From: an uncultured Opitutia bacterium
Lineage (GTDB): Bacteria > Verrucomicrobiota > Verrucomicrobiia > Opitutales > UBA953
NCBI GenBank assembly: GCA_945957395.1
Contig: CAMFKE010000006.1
Span: 1 to 64,000, forward strand
Direction: 5' to 3'
DNA length: 64,000 bases
In this document: piece by piece, positions 34,566-43,571 of the stretch
Numbering within the stretch: position 1 is the stretch's first letter
Layout of the letters: the number at the start of each line of letters is the position of its first letter
Notes under the pieces: model-generated
Seen by the model: only the letters and a program-made list of their open reading frames with translations
Database searches by the model: none
Told to the model about the DNA's origin: nothing
Position numbers and translations under genes: made by a program

Positions 34566-37500
34566 ATGGAAGCACTCCTCGCCCTGATCGGGCTATTTCT
34601 CTTCATCACCGCCGTCGTCGTCCCCTGGGTCGCGCTGACCAAGGCCGGCGCCGCAACCCGCATGGCCGCCGAACTGGAGGCAGAACTCACGCGACAAGAG
34701 CGCGACACGCGCCGTGAGCTCGATAAACTCGCGCTCTCGCTGGACAGCCTGAGGCGCGAAATCCGCCGGAACTCCGCCGCCGTAGAGCCCCCGTCCCAAC
34801 CGGCGCCCAAGGTCGAAGCCAAGACGGCCGAGGCCCCCGCCAAGGTCGCGCCTCCGCCCATACCGGCGCGCACCGCCGAAGCCGAAGCGCCCGCCGTGAC
34901 GCCCGCCGCCGCACGCGAAGATTTCGGGTCGGCCTTGGTGTCGGCCAAATTGGACAAGCCCGCCGTGGAGCCGCCGCCCCTGCCGCCTGAGATCCCCGCG
35001 CCGGCACCCAAGCGGCCGGAGCCCGCGCCGAGCTTCGCGCGGGGCGACGAGCCGGAAGCTCCGGAACACGCGAAGCCGTTCAACTGGGAACAGTTCCTGG
35101 GCGCGAAACTCCCCACCTGGGCCGGCTGCATCCTCATCGCCATCGGCGTCGGCTACGGCATCAAATGGTCGATCGAGCACGCCGTCATACCGCCCGCCGT
35201 GCGCGCGGCGTTCGGCTTCATCACCGGACTGGGCCTCATCATCGGCGGACTTCGCCTCAACCGTGAACGCTATGCGGTCACGCAGCAGAGCCTGGCGTCC
35301 GCCGGCACGCTCACCCTCTACGCCGTCACCTTCGCGTGCGCGTCCAAGTCGCTGTGGAACCTGCTCCCCGCCCCGGCGGCTTTCGCGACGATGTCGCTCA
35401 TAACCGCCGCCGCCTTCCTCATGGCGGTGCGTCTGGGCGCCCCGGCGATCGCCATCCTCGGCATCGCCGGAGGCTTCCTCACGCCGCCCCTGCTGTCGAC
35501 CGGAGCGGACAACCCGTTCGGGCTTTTCGGATACATCGCGCTGCTCAAAATCGGCCTTCTCGCCGTGGCGCTGCGCCGCCGCTGGCACTTCCTCGCCGCC
35601 CTCGGCGCCGCCGGCACCGCGCTCACGCAGTTCGGCTGGTGGATCAAGTACTACGACCGGGGCGCCTACGCGCACACGGCCGACATCTACATCCCCATGG
35701 GCGTTTTCCTACTCATGCAGCTCATCTTCGTCGTGGCCGCGCATATCGCGAAGCGTCGTGAGCGCACCAACGACTGGCTCTCCGCCTCCGGCCTCGCGCT
35801 CTCGGGCACCGCCATGCTCGCGGCGCTGCCGTTCGTGGACGCGCCGTTCCTGAGCGCCTCGCCCGCCATCCCGTTCGCCTACGCCTTCCTCGTGGAGGCC
35901 GGCGTGTTCGCGCTGGCCTCGGCCGACGGCCGCGTGCGTTGGGCCGGCCCGGTCTCCGGCGGCTTCGTCTTCCTGCTGCTGTTCGGCTGGACGGCCGACG
36001 CGCTCACGCAGGACAACCTCTACACCGGACTCGCCCTGCACCTGGCGTTTGCCGTCGTGCACACCGCGGTCCCGCTCACGCTGCGCCGGATGGGCAAAAT
36101 CGCGCAGACACCCGCATGGTGCGGAGTCTTCCCGGTGCTGGCCCTGCTGATGACGCTCATTCCCGCGTTCCGCTTCGACTCGCTGCTCGTGTGGCCGCTG
36201 CTGCTCATCGTGGACGCGCTCGCCGTCGTGATCGCCATCGCCACGGCCGCGCTCGCCCCGGTGCTCCTCGTGCTGGCGCTCACGCTGGTCGCCGCCGGCG
36301 CCACACTCACGCACGTCGGCGCCGACCTGGCCGGACTCAACACCTGGCTGCTCCTGCTCGGCGGCGCCTCCATGGCCTTCATGGCGCTCGGCGTCTCCCT
36401 TTGGAAAAAATTCGCCCCCGGCTCGACCTCGTCCGGCTTGCCCGAAGCGCCCGCGAACTCGAACGCGGCGGTGGCCGCGCTGCTGGCGCCGGCATCGGGC
36501 ATCCTGCCGTTCCTGCTGCTCGTCATGGCCACGACGCGCCTGCCGCTCGCCGACCCGTCGCCGGTTTTCGGACTGGCTCTGCTGCTGGCCGTGCTGCTGC
36601 TGGGCTTGGGCAAACTGCTGCGCATGCCCTCTCTCGCCCCCGTGGCGCTCGGCGGCGCCGCGCTGACACAGTTCGCCTGGATGAGCGCCAACCTTAACCC
36701 CGGCATGACGCCCGCCCTGCCGATCGCGTGGCAGCTCGTCTTCTGCGCGACCTTCTTCGCCTACCCGTTCGTCTTCCACAAGGACTTCGAGGACAGGGTC
36801 GCCCCGTGGGCCGCGTCGGTGGCGTCGCTCGGCGTCCACTTCCTGATGCTCCACACGACCCGCGGGCTCCTGCGCCCTCACGCCTTCCCAGGCCTGGAGC
36901 CGGCCGCCTTCGCGCTGCCCGCGCTCGCCGGTCTGGCGCTCGTGATGCGTCGCACGCCGACGACGGCGCCCGCGCGCCTCACGCAACTGGCGCTCTACGG
37001 GGGCGGCGCGCTGGCGTTCATCACCGCCGTGTTCCCGCTGCAGTTCGACCGCCAGTGGCTCACGCTCGCATGGGCCCTCGAAGGCGCCGCGCTGTGCGCG
37101 CTCTTCCGTCGCGTGCCGCACGCCGGGCTGCGCCTTGCGGGCGTCGCGCTGATGATCGTCGCGTTTGCACGCCTGGCGCTGAACCCGGCCGTGCTCGGGT
37201 ACCACGCGCGCGGCGAACTGCCGATTTGGAACTGGTACCTGTACGCCTATGCCGTCGCGGCCGCCTCGCTCTTCGCCGGCGCCCGGATGCTGGCTCCCCC
37301 GCGAAACCTCGTGCTGGGCTCCGATGTCACGCCGCTGCTGCGCGCCGGGGGCGTCATCCTGATGTTCCTGCTGCTCAACATCGAGATCGCCGACTTCTTC
37401 TCCGAGCCCGGCGCGGCGGTGCTGACCTTCGACTTCTCCGGCAACCTGGCGCGCGACCTGACCTACAGCATCGGCTGGGGCCTGTTCTCGCTGGGTCTGC

Positions 37501-37703
37501 TCCTCGCCGGCATCCTCAGGAAGCTGCGCGCGGCCCGCTACGCCGCCATCGCGCTGCTGCTCGTCACGCTCGGCAAGGTGTTCCTGCACGACCTCACGGA
37601 ACTGAGCGAACTTCACCGCGTGGGCGCCGCCCTGGGCGTCGCGGCCATCCTGCTCGTATCCGGATTCCTGTACCAAAAATTCCTGGCCGAAGAACGCGCG
37701 TGA
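34566..37703 (+). CDS. DUF2339 polytopic membrane protein
   Basis: A 1045-residue protein. The first helix (1-25) is followed by a charged coiled coil (about 30-75), a long Pro/Ala linker, then from about residue 178 a DUF2339 region beginning K-L-P-T-W-A-G-C with more than twenty predicted transmembrane segments. DUF2339 function is unknown. Its partner DUF3999 gene follows 37 nt later, the usual pairing, so the two probably form one envelope complex. The start at ATG 34566 has a T-rich leader and no Shine-Dalgarno sequence. Confidence 0.85.
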   Translation: MEALLALIGLFLFITAVVVPWVALTKAGAATRMAAELEAELTRQERDTRRELDKLALSLDSLRREIRRNSAAVEPPSQPAPKVEAKTAEAPAKVAPPPIPARTAEAEAPAVTPAAAREDFGSALVSAKLDKPAVEPPPLPPEIPAPAPKRPEPAPSFARGDEPEAPEHAKPFNWEQFLGAKLPTWAGCILIAIGVGYGIKWSIEHAVIPPAVRAAFGFITGLGLIIGGLRLNRERYAVTQQSLASAGTLTLYAVTFACASKSLWNLLPAPAAFATMSLITAAAFLMAVRLGAPAIAILGIAGGFLTPPLLSTGADNPFGLFGYIALLKIGLLAVALRRRWHFLAALGAAGTALTQFGWWIKYYDRGAYAHTADIYIPMGVFLLMQLIFVVAAHIAKRRERTNDWLSASGLALSGTAMLAALPFVDAPFLSASPAIPFAYAFLVEAGVFALASADGRVRWAGPVSGGFVFLLLFGWTADALTQDNLYTGLALHLAFAVVHTAVPLTLRRMGKIAQTPAWCGVFPVLALLMTLIPAFRFDSLLVWPLLLIVDALAVVIAIATAALAPVLLVLALTLVAAGATLTHVGADLAGLNTWLLLLGGASMAFMALGVSLWKKFAPGSTSSGLPEAPANSNAAVAALLAPASGILPFLLLVMATTRLPLADPSPVFGLALLLAVLLLGLGKLLRMPSLAPVALGGAALTQFAWMSANLNPGMTPALPIAWQLVFCATFFAYPFVFHKDFEDRVAPWAASVASLGVHFLMLHTTRGLLRPHAFPGLEPAAFALPALAGLALVMRRTPTTAPARLTQLALYGGGALAFITAVFPLQFDRQWLTLAWALEGAALCALFRRVPHAGLRLAGVALMIVAFARLALNPAVLGYHARGELPIWNWYLYAYAVAAASLFAGARMLAPPRNLVLGSDVTPLLRAGGVILMFLLLNIEIADFFSEPGAAVLTFDFSGNLARDLTYSIGWGLFSLGLLLAGILRKLRAARYAAIALLLVTLGKVFLHDLTELSELHRVGAALGVAAILLVSGFLYQKFLAEERA

Positions 37704-37740
37704 CGCCGCGCAGCTCCCCCCAAAACCGCCCCTCACGCCG

Positions 37741-39735
37741 ATGAGAACATCGACCCTCCTGACCCTCGCGCTCCTCGCGCCGGCCGCCCACGCCCTCGAC
37801 ACCGCCGCCTGGAAATTCTCCCAACCGGTGAGCGCCGAGCCCGGAGCGCTCGCCTCGCTCGAACTGCCCGACGCCACGCTCGACGCCGCACGCGCCGACC
37901 TGGCCGACATCCGGCTGGTGGACGCCGGCGGGCGGGCCATTCCGCACCTGCTCGTCATCCCCGATCTGCAAAGCGAATTGAAGGGTGTGCGCGTGCGTCC
38001 CGCTAAGTCCTTCGTGGCCACGCTCGGCTACAACGCCACCACGCTGCTGCTGGAGACCGGACTGGACGAACCCGTGGACGGCGTGGAGCTCGCCACCGCC
38101 GGCGTGGATTTCCTCAAGCCCGTGCGCGTGGAAGGCTCCGCCGACGGCGAGCACTGGACGCTCGTCGCGGACAACCTGCCGGTGTTTCGCCGCAAGGACG
38201 GCGCCGCCAACCTGCGACTGAACTTCCCTCCGGCGGCCTTCCCCCGGCTGCGCATCACCGTGGACGACGCGAAGAGCGACGCCGTCCCGTTCACGGGCGC
38301 CATCGTGCGGGGCGCGCGGACCACACTGCGCGCCGCGCTCGATCCGCGCACGCCCCTGAACGCCGCTCTCGTTTCGCGCGAGGAGAAACCCGGCGTCACG
38401 CGCCTCACGCTCGACCTGGGCGCCTCCCGCCTGCCGCTCTCCGGCATCACCTTCGACACGCCCGAGCCGCTCTTCACCCGCCGCGCCACCGTCGCGGTGC
38501 GGGACGATTCCGGCGAGCGCGTCGTCTCGCGCGGCACGATCTGGCGCATCTCCGGACTGGGCGGCGAGCCGTCGGCCTCGCTTCGACTGGAATGCGACGC
38601 GCTCCCACCCGGTCGCGAAATCGTCGTGTCGCTGGACAACGGCGACAGCCCGCCCCTCGCGCTCACCGGCGTATCCGCCGACCGGCGACAGCGCCGGCTG
38701 CTTTTCATCGCGCCGGACTCCGGCGTGCGGCTGCTCAGCGGCAACGCCGCGGCGGCCGCGCCGGTCTACGACCTCGCCCCGCTCGCCTCGAAAATCAAGG
38801 CCGGAGCGGCCTCCCGCGCCACAGCGGGCGCCATATCCCCCAACGCGGACCACCGCGAGTCGCCCCCGGTTCGCCCCGCGTTCATCGCGGGCGCCAGGAT
38901 CGACACGCGCGACTGGAAGCTCGCCAAGCGCGTGCTCGTGACCGCCCCCGGCGCGCAGACACTGGAACTCGACCCGGAGACGCTCTGCCACGCCCGGGCC
39001 GACCTGGGCGACCTGAGACTGGCGAGCGCCGGAGTACAGATCCCCTACCTCGCCCAGGCCACCGGCCGCGAGAAGGCGTTTCCCGTGAAGGTCGCCGAGC
39101 TGCCCGCTTCGCGCAACGGCGAGGTCGCACGATTCCGCCTCGAGCTTCCGGAGGGCGCCCCGCCCGTCCTCGCCGTGGACTTCCAAAGCGCCGCGCGCGA
39201 CTTCCTCCGACCGGTGCGCCTGGTGCGCGAAGCGCCGACAGCCCGCGATGGCATGCGCGCCGAGGTTATCGCCTCGGCGGACTGGCGCAGTCCGGTTTCA
39301 CCGGATGCACCGGACAACACCCTGCGGCTCCCCGTGCCCGCCGGCGCTCTGGCCGCGCGCAAAGCCGACTCGCGCGTGGCGCTCGTGCTGGAAGTCGACA
39401 ACGGGGCGAACGCCCCCGTCGCACCGACCGATTTCCGCATCCACCTTCCGGTGACAAACCTGCGCTTCGTCGCGCCCGACTCCGGCGACATCACCCTACA
39501 CTTCGGCAATCCCGCCGCCGCCCCGCCCGACTACGCCGACCTGCGCCTCGCCGCCCCCCGCCTGCTCGCCGCCCCGGCCTCCGTCGCCGCGCTGGGCCCT
39601 GTGCAGGGCGACACCGGATCCGCCCTCGACGGACGCTACGGACTCGTTTTCTGGGGCGCGCTCGCCGCGCTCGTGACAGGCCTGCTTTTCGCCGTCTCGC
39701 GCATGCTGCCCAAGGGCGACGACGACACGCGCTGA
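37741..39735 (+). CDS. DUF3999 envelope protein
   Basis: A 664-residue protein with a signal peptide (residues 1-18, ending A-A-H-A-L). Two similar beta-rich halves follow, each starting with an A/D-W-K-x-x-x motif (D-T-A-A-W-K-F near 20 and D-T-R-D-W-K-L near 385). A single transmembrane helix near the C terminus (about 633-655) leaves a short basic and acidic tail in the cytoplasm. This is the DUF3999 layout. Most of the protein should be periplasmic, as partner of the DUF2339 membrane protein encoded just upstream. Molecular function unknown. Confidence 0.85.
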   Translation: MRTSTLLTLALLAPAAHALDTAAWKFSQPVSAEPGALASLELPDATLDAARADLADIRLVDAGGRAIPHLLVIPDLQSELKGVRVRPAKSFVATLGYNATTLLLETGLDEPVDGVELATAGVDFLKPVRVEGSADGEHWTLVADNLPVFRRKDGAANLRLNFPPAAFPRLRITVDDAKSDAVPFTGAIVRGARTTLRAALDPRTPLNAALVSREEKPGVTRLTLDLGASRLPLSGITFDTPEPLFTRRATVAVRDDSGERVVSRGTIWRISGLGGEPSASLRLECDALPPGREIVVSLDNGDSPPLALTGVSADRRQRRLLFIAPDSGVRLLSGNAAAAAPVYDLAPLASKIKAGAASRATAGAISPNADHRESPPVRPAFIAGARIDTRDWKLAKRVLVTAPGAQTLELDPETLCHARADLGDLRLASAGVQIPYLAQATGREKAFPVKVAELPASRNGEVARFRLELPEGAPPVLAVDFQSAARDFLRPVRLVREAPTARDGMRAEVIASADWRSPVSPDAPDNTLRLPVPAGALAARKADSRVALVLEVDNGANAPVAPTDFRIHLPVTNLRFVAPDSGDITLHFGNPAAAPPDYADLRLAAPRLLAAPASVAALGPVQGDTGSALDGRYGLVFWGALAALVTGLLFAVSRMLPKGDDDTR

Positions 39736-39883
39736 CCCACGACGCGCCGCCTGCGCCCCGGTCACTTTCACGGACCGGCAAAGCCACGGCACAACACCCC
39801 GGATGGCCCGCTCCCGCACGGCGACTGCCCCGCCCCCCACTCCCTGCATCGGCCGACGCCTCCGGCCTTGCCTAGGGTTGTGA

Positions 39884-39896
39884 AAACAATGTTTTG
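39884..39896 (+). promoter_or_regulatory. Small AT-rich dyad in front of the coiled-coil gene
   Basis: AAAACA-A-TGTTTT, 6-bp arms, ten bases before the next start codon. It stands out as AT-rich in GC-rich surroundings. It may be an operator or part of a promoter; no further evidence. Confidence 0.3.
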
Positions 39897-39905
39897 AGGC
39901 CCGCC

Positions 39906-40658
39906 ATGCCCGAAAACCCCACCCCCTCCGGCGTCCCCATGATGAGCGACCTGAGCTCCGACTTCATCAGCGGCGCCGTGTCGCTCGCGCGCCTGCTCTC
40001 GCTCTACGGCTACGAGTACATGGAGGAGGTGGACGCCCTGTGGAGCGCCGAGGGCACCGACTTCCTCGTGCTCTTCGCCAACGAGGACGAGACCGAGTAC
40101 GCGCTGCTGCCCGTGGGCCCCGCGCACCCGCACAAGAAGCTCGCCGCCGCCCTGCGCCTCAACCACGGCGGATTCCTCGCCCTCTGCCACTGCGCCGCGC
40201 GCGACGGCGTGCGCCCCGTGCCGCTCACCCTGCCGGTCGAAGGCTGGCGCCGCATCGTGAAGGCCTACCCCGACGAGGCCGAGACCCTCGAAAGCCTCAT
40301 CACCAACGCCGGCAGCTCCGAGGACGCGCTCATCTCCATCCTGCGCCACCTCACCGCCACAGCCCGCGAACTGCGCAAACAGCAGATCCGCGCCGCCGAG
40401 CGCGAGCAGGAGATTCTCAAGCGCGAGGCGCACATCCTCACCTCCGCCAAGCGCATCGAGGACCTCATGCAGCGCTACGGCAAGTGGGAGACGCTCAAGG
40501 AACAGGCCTCCCTGCTCGAGCAGCGCGAAAAGTATGTGCGCGACGCCGAGGAGCGCCTCATCAAGCGCGCCCAGCAGATGGAGCTGCACCAGGAGGAGAT
40601 CAACCAGGAGATGGCCAACCTCGAGGATCGCCGCGCCCGCTCCGCCGCCGTCCGCTAA
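39906..40658 (+). CDS. Uncharacterised cytoplasmic protein with C-terminal coiled coil
   Basis: A 250-residue protein that I do not recognise. The N-terminal ~150 residues are a mixed alpha/beta domain with an acidic segment (L-F-A-N-E-D-E-T-E-Y) and no transmembrane helix or signal peptide. From about residue 150 a heptad-patterned, Glu/Arg/Gln-rich coiled coil reaches nearly to the end. The start is ATG 39906; an in-frame TTG at 39894 is less likely. A small membrane-protein gene follows 21 nt later in the same direction, and they may be an operon. Confidence 0.7.
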   Translation: MPENPTPSGVPMMSDLSSDFISGAVSLARLLSLYGYEYMEEVDALWSAEGTDFLVLFANEDETEYALLPVGPAHPHKKLAAALRLNHGGFLALCHCAARDGVRPVPLTLPVEGWRRIVKAYPDEAETLESLITNAGSSEDALISILRHLTATARELRKQQIRAAEREQEILKREAHILTSAKRIEDLMQRYGKWETLKEQASLLEQREKYVRDAEERLIKRAQQMELHQEEINQEMANLEDRRARSAAVR

Positions 40659-40679
40659 CGCCCAACCCGCCCCTCTCCC

Positions 40680-40946
40680 GTGAACACCGAATCGCCTTTC
40701 GCCCACCGCATCGCGCGCACCCCCAAGCGCCCCGCCAAGCTCCCCACGCTCGCCGTCCCCGCCGAGTCCCACGACGACGAACCGACCGCCCCGGAGCCCG
40801 CGCCGGTCGTGACCGCCCCCGCCGCCCCGGCACCCGCCGCGGAGTCGCCCCTGCGCCAGGCCCTGCTCGTGCTCGCCGCCTTCGTGGTCACCACCTTCGT
40901 GATGATTCTCGCCGTGCTCGCCTGGCAGCTCGTCCTCGCCAAGTAA
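40680..40946 (+). CDS. Small single-span membrane protein
   Basis: An 88-residue protein with a Pro/Ala-rich N-terminal half and one strong transmembrane helix (about residues 60-85), giving an N-in tail-anchored topology. No homology that I recognise. It starts with GTG at 40680, preceded by CCCCTCTCCC. The frame is supported by its position directly after the coiled-coil gene and by its regular codon use. Confidence 0.55.
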   Translation: MNTESPFAHRIARTPKRPAKLPTLAVPAESHDDEPTAPEPAPVVTAPAAPAPAAESPLRQALLVLAAFVVTTFVMILAVLAWQLVLAK

Positions 40947-41012
40947 GGCCGGCCATCGGGACGACTGAGCCCGAAAGAGCCGCTGCAGATATACCCGCAT
41001 GATGATTTCCCC

Positions 41013-41921
41013 ATGATGATATCCCGAAAGGCGGCGCTGATCGTCGCCTCCGCACTCGTCGCCATCGGACTGGCGGGCGTGGTTACATGGGCGAGACTGA
41101 TCGACGGAAAACTCCCGACGCTGCCGACGCCCGCAGGCGTCACAGTCCCACTAGGCATGCGCTATGTAGGCGGCGACGAGTTCAACTCATCCGGCGACGG
41201 CAAGCCCGACTCGACGAAGTGGTTGGTTGTCGCCAACGCCGAACCGACAGCCGGAGAGGCCCGGGTGGCGAACGGAGTTCTGACGCTCTCTCCGGCGGGA
41301 AAGTCATCGGCCAACTCGGCGTCCGTCACCTACAGGCAAGCGCTCGACGGACGGCGCAGGCTGCGCATCGAGCTACGGTTTCGCATGCCTTGCGTGCCCT
41401 CGGCCCTCCGTCGAATGAACGCCGACAACCGGCCAAATTCGGGATGGAACCTGGCAAATTGCTCGTTCAGCCCGGCGGCCCCGGAAGCATGCTATGTCAT
41501 CGGATTCGCGTCGGTCGGCTACAGTAACTCCGACACCCCTGGGGACGGCAAAAAGCGCCTCAACGAAGAAGCCGGAGTAACATCGCTTTCCAACGCTTCG
41601 ACCGGAGGTCACTACGACGGCGAGTTCCACGACTACGCCATCGAGTGGTGCGGAGAATCCGTGCGAGTCTTCCGCGACGGAGCGGAAGTGCCCGACGCGC
41701 TCAAGAACGCCATGCTGCGCTCAAGTGTGATCGGCTACGAATGGCGGCGACGGCTGAAGTTCCTGCCGGATGTCCTGCGCAACCCTCTATTTGAATGGAA
41801 CCGATGGAACTTCGACCGCCCGCACCATCTGTCGCTCGGCTGCGCTGATGTCCCGCCCATCCCCGAGGACGACCGGCTGCGCATCGAGGTCGACCACCTG
41901 CGCGTCTTCCAGGCCGACTGA
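41013..41921 (+). CDS. GH16-like concanavalin-fold protein lacking the catalytic motif
   Basis: A 302-residue protein with an N-terminal signal anchor (residues 8-27). The fold markers of GH16 are visible: G-D-E-F-N after the anchor, E-F-H-D-Y-A-I-E-W with V-R-V-F-R-D-G in the second half, and R-I-E-V-D-H-L-R-V-F at the end. The E-[ILV]-D-x-x-E catalytic motif expected between them is not found, so it may bind glycans without cutting them, or have a divergent site. Base composition is a little lower in GC than its neighbours, which may point to transfer. It is upstream of clpP but has its own context. Confidence 0.6.
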   Translation: MMISRKAALIVASALVAIGLAGVVTWARLIDGKLPTLPTPAGVTVPLGMRYVGGDEFNSSGDGKPDSTKWLVVANAEPTAGEARVANGVLTLSPAGKSSANSASVTYRQALDGRRRLRIELRFRMPCVPSALRRMNADNRPNSGWNLANCSFSPAAPEACYVIGFASVGYSNSDTPGDGKKRLNEEAGVTSLSNASTGGHYDGEFHDYAIEWCGESVRVFRDGAEVPDALKNAMLRSSVIGYEWRRRLKFLPDVLRNPLFEWNRWNFDRPHHLSLGCADVPPIPEDDRLRIEVDHLRVFQAD

Positions 41922-42106
41922 GCCGGCCGGTGCCGCCTAGCGGGGCAGCAAAGAACTCGGCGCGCATGAGGAGGATTCGGCGTTTCGGCTTTCCAAGGCG
42001 GGCGCGGGCGGCCATCTTGCCGGATTCGCGTCGCGGCGTTCCCCTGAGGTCCGGCTGACCGACGCCCCCACCTTTTCCCCGCACCCACCACCCCGGTTTT
42101 TTGTCC

Positions 42107-42703
42107 ATGAGCTATATCATTCCCAGTGTTGTTGAACGCGATGCGCGCGGAGAGCGCTCGTGGGACATCTATTCGCGCCTCCTCAAGGACCGCATCATCT
42201 TCCTGGGTGCGCCCATCCACGACGAGGTGGCCAACGCGGTCATCGCCCAGATGCTCTTCCTGCAGATGGAGGACCCCAAGAAGGACATCCACCTGTACAT
42301 CAACTCGCCCGGCGGCTCCGTGGCGGCCGGCATGGCCATCTACGACACCATGAACTTCATCAGCTGCGATGTGACCACCTACTGCGTGGGCATGTCCGCC
42401 AGCATGGCCGCCGTGCTGCTCGCCGCCGGCACCAAGGGCAAGCGCTACGCCCTGCCCAACAGCCGCGTGATGATCCACCAGCCCTCCGGCGGCGCCACCG
42501 GCCAGACCTCCGACATCTCCATCGCCGCCAAGGAAATCATCCGCTGGCGCGACCAGCTCAACACCGTGCTCTCCAAGCACTCGGGCCAGACCATCGAGCG
42601 CCTCCGCCTGGACTCCGACCGCGACTACTACATGACCGCCGAGGAGGCCAAGGCCTACGGCCTCGTCGACCATGTGATCCAGCCCAAGGCCGCCAAGGCC
42701 TGA
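42107..42703 (+). CDS. clpP: ATP-dependent Clp protease proteolytic subunit
   Basis: A 198-residue serine protease subunit forming the tetradecameric chamber. The catalytic Ser is in G-M-S-A-S-M-A-A, the His in M-I-H-Q-P-S-G-G and the Asp in D-S-D-R-D-Y-Y-M. The N terminus [10 protein letters not shown] is typical; I use ATG 42107 and not the TTG two codons upstream. Trigger factor, often encoded upstream of clpP, is not present. Two small genes separate it from clpX. Confidence 0.97.
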   Translation: MSYIIPSVVERDARGERSWDIYSRLLKDRIIFLGAPIHDEVANAVIAQMLFLQMEDPKKDIHLYINSPGGSVAAGMAIYDTMNFISCDVTTYCVGMSASMAAVLLAAGTKGKRYALPNSRVMIHQPSGGATGQTSDISIAAKEIIRWRDQLNTVLSKHSGQTIERLRLDSDRDYYMTAEEAKAYGLVDHVIQPKAAKA

Positions 42704-42727
42704 GCCGGCGCAACCACGGCCCCTCCC

Positions 42728-43111
42728 ATGCCCATCGACTGGTCGGCCGACGGCTTAGCCAAAACGGTCAACATACGCCTGTGCGGTGACATCGCCGAGC
42801 AGGAGTGCCTCGCGCTGGTCCGCGGGGTGGTGATGGTGACCAACACCTTCGGCGACTTCGCGGTGCGCGTGGATGCGCGCCCGCTGCGTTCGCTGCCGGA
42901 CTACCCCGGCCTCGTGCGCCTCGCGCACGAGATCGCCCGCATCACCACCGCCCCGCACACGCCCATCGCCATGCTCGCCGCCGCCGAGGGCGCCGCCTAC
43001 GGCCAGATGCGTCAACTCACCACCCTGCTCGCCGAGTTGGGCCTGCCCGCCGAAATGTTCACCGACGACAGCCGGGCCGACGCCTGGCTGGCTCCGGCCA
43101 AGGCCGTCTGA
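42728..43111 (+). CDS. SpoIIAA/STAS-like small protein, copy 1, between clpP and clpX
   Basis: A 127-residue protein beginning M-P-I-D-W-S. It aligns over its full length with the next gene product (shared E-C-L-x-x-V-R-x-V, V-T-x-x-x-G-D, P-D, A-Y-G-x-x-R-Q, L-G-L). The pattern of an opening strand W-S-x-D, a helix and a V-D-x-R-x-L strand resembles SpoIIAA/STAS-like small domains, but this is a fold-level guess. There is no signal peptide or membrane segment. It lies 24 nt after clpP and 13 nt before its paralogue, so all four genes should share a transcript. Confidence 0.7.
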   Translation: MPIDWSADGLAKTVNIRLCGDIAEQECLALVRGVVMVTNTFGDFAVRVDARPLRSLPDYPGLVRLAHEIARITTAPHTPIAMLAAAEGAAYGQMRQLTTLLAELGLPAEMFTDDSRADAWLAPAKAV

Positions 43112-43124
43112 GCCCCGCACCGCC

Positions 43125-43526
43125 ATGCCTGTCGAATGGTCCATCGATAACGAAAAGGGAATCGCTCGCATCGAGTTCCGCGAGCCCGTCGGGCTCGACG
43201 AGTGCCTCACCATGGTGCGCAATGTCGCCGCGGTGACCGCCGTGCTCGGCGACTGCTCGCTCGTGCTGGACGGGCGCGAGCTCACCCGCGTGCCCGACTT
43301 CGAACTCGTGGTCAAAGTCACCCAGCTCGCGCTGGAGGTGCGCAACCGGCAGCACCCCGGGCACTACGCGCTGCTCGCCAGACCCGGCACCGCCGCCTAC
43401 GGCAAAAGCCGCCAGATCTCCGCCGTGCTCAACACGCTGGGCCTCACCGCCGACTATTTTGACAACGAGCAGGACGCGCTCAATTGGTGCGCCAACCACA
43501 ACCCGCGCCTGCGCGATTCGCGCTGA
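43125..43526 (+). CDS. SpoIIAA/STAS-like small protein, copy 2, between clpP and clpX
   Basis: A 133-residue paralogue of the preceding gene product, starting M-P-V-E-W-S-I-D-N-E-K. Divergence between the two copies is high (about one third identical by eye), so the duplication is old and both are kept, arguing for distinct roles. The C terminus here carries a short basic tail. ATG 43125 was chosen because it gives the same N terminus as copy 1. It ends 45 nt before clpX. Confidence 0.7.
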   Translation: MPVEWSIDNEKGIARIEFREPVGLDECLTMVRNVAAVTAVLGDCSLVLDGRELTRVPDFELVVKVTQLALEVRNRQHPGHYALLARPGTAAYGKSRQISAVLNTLGLTADYFDNEQDALNWCANHNPRLRDSR

Positions 43527-43571
43527 GCGCCGCGGCCTCCCGCCGCACACTCCACACACTCTCTCCTTTCC

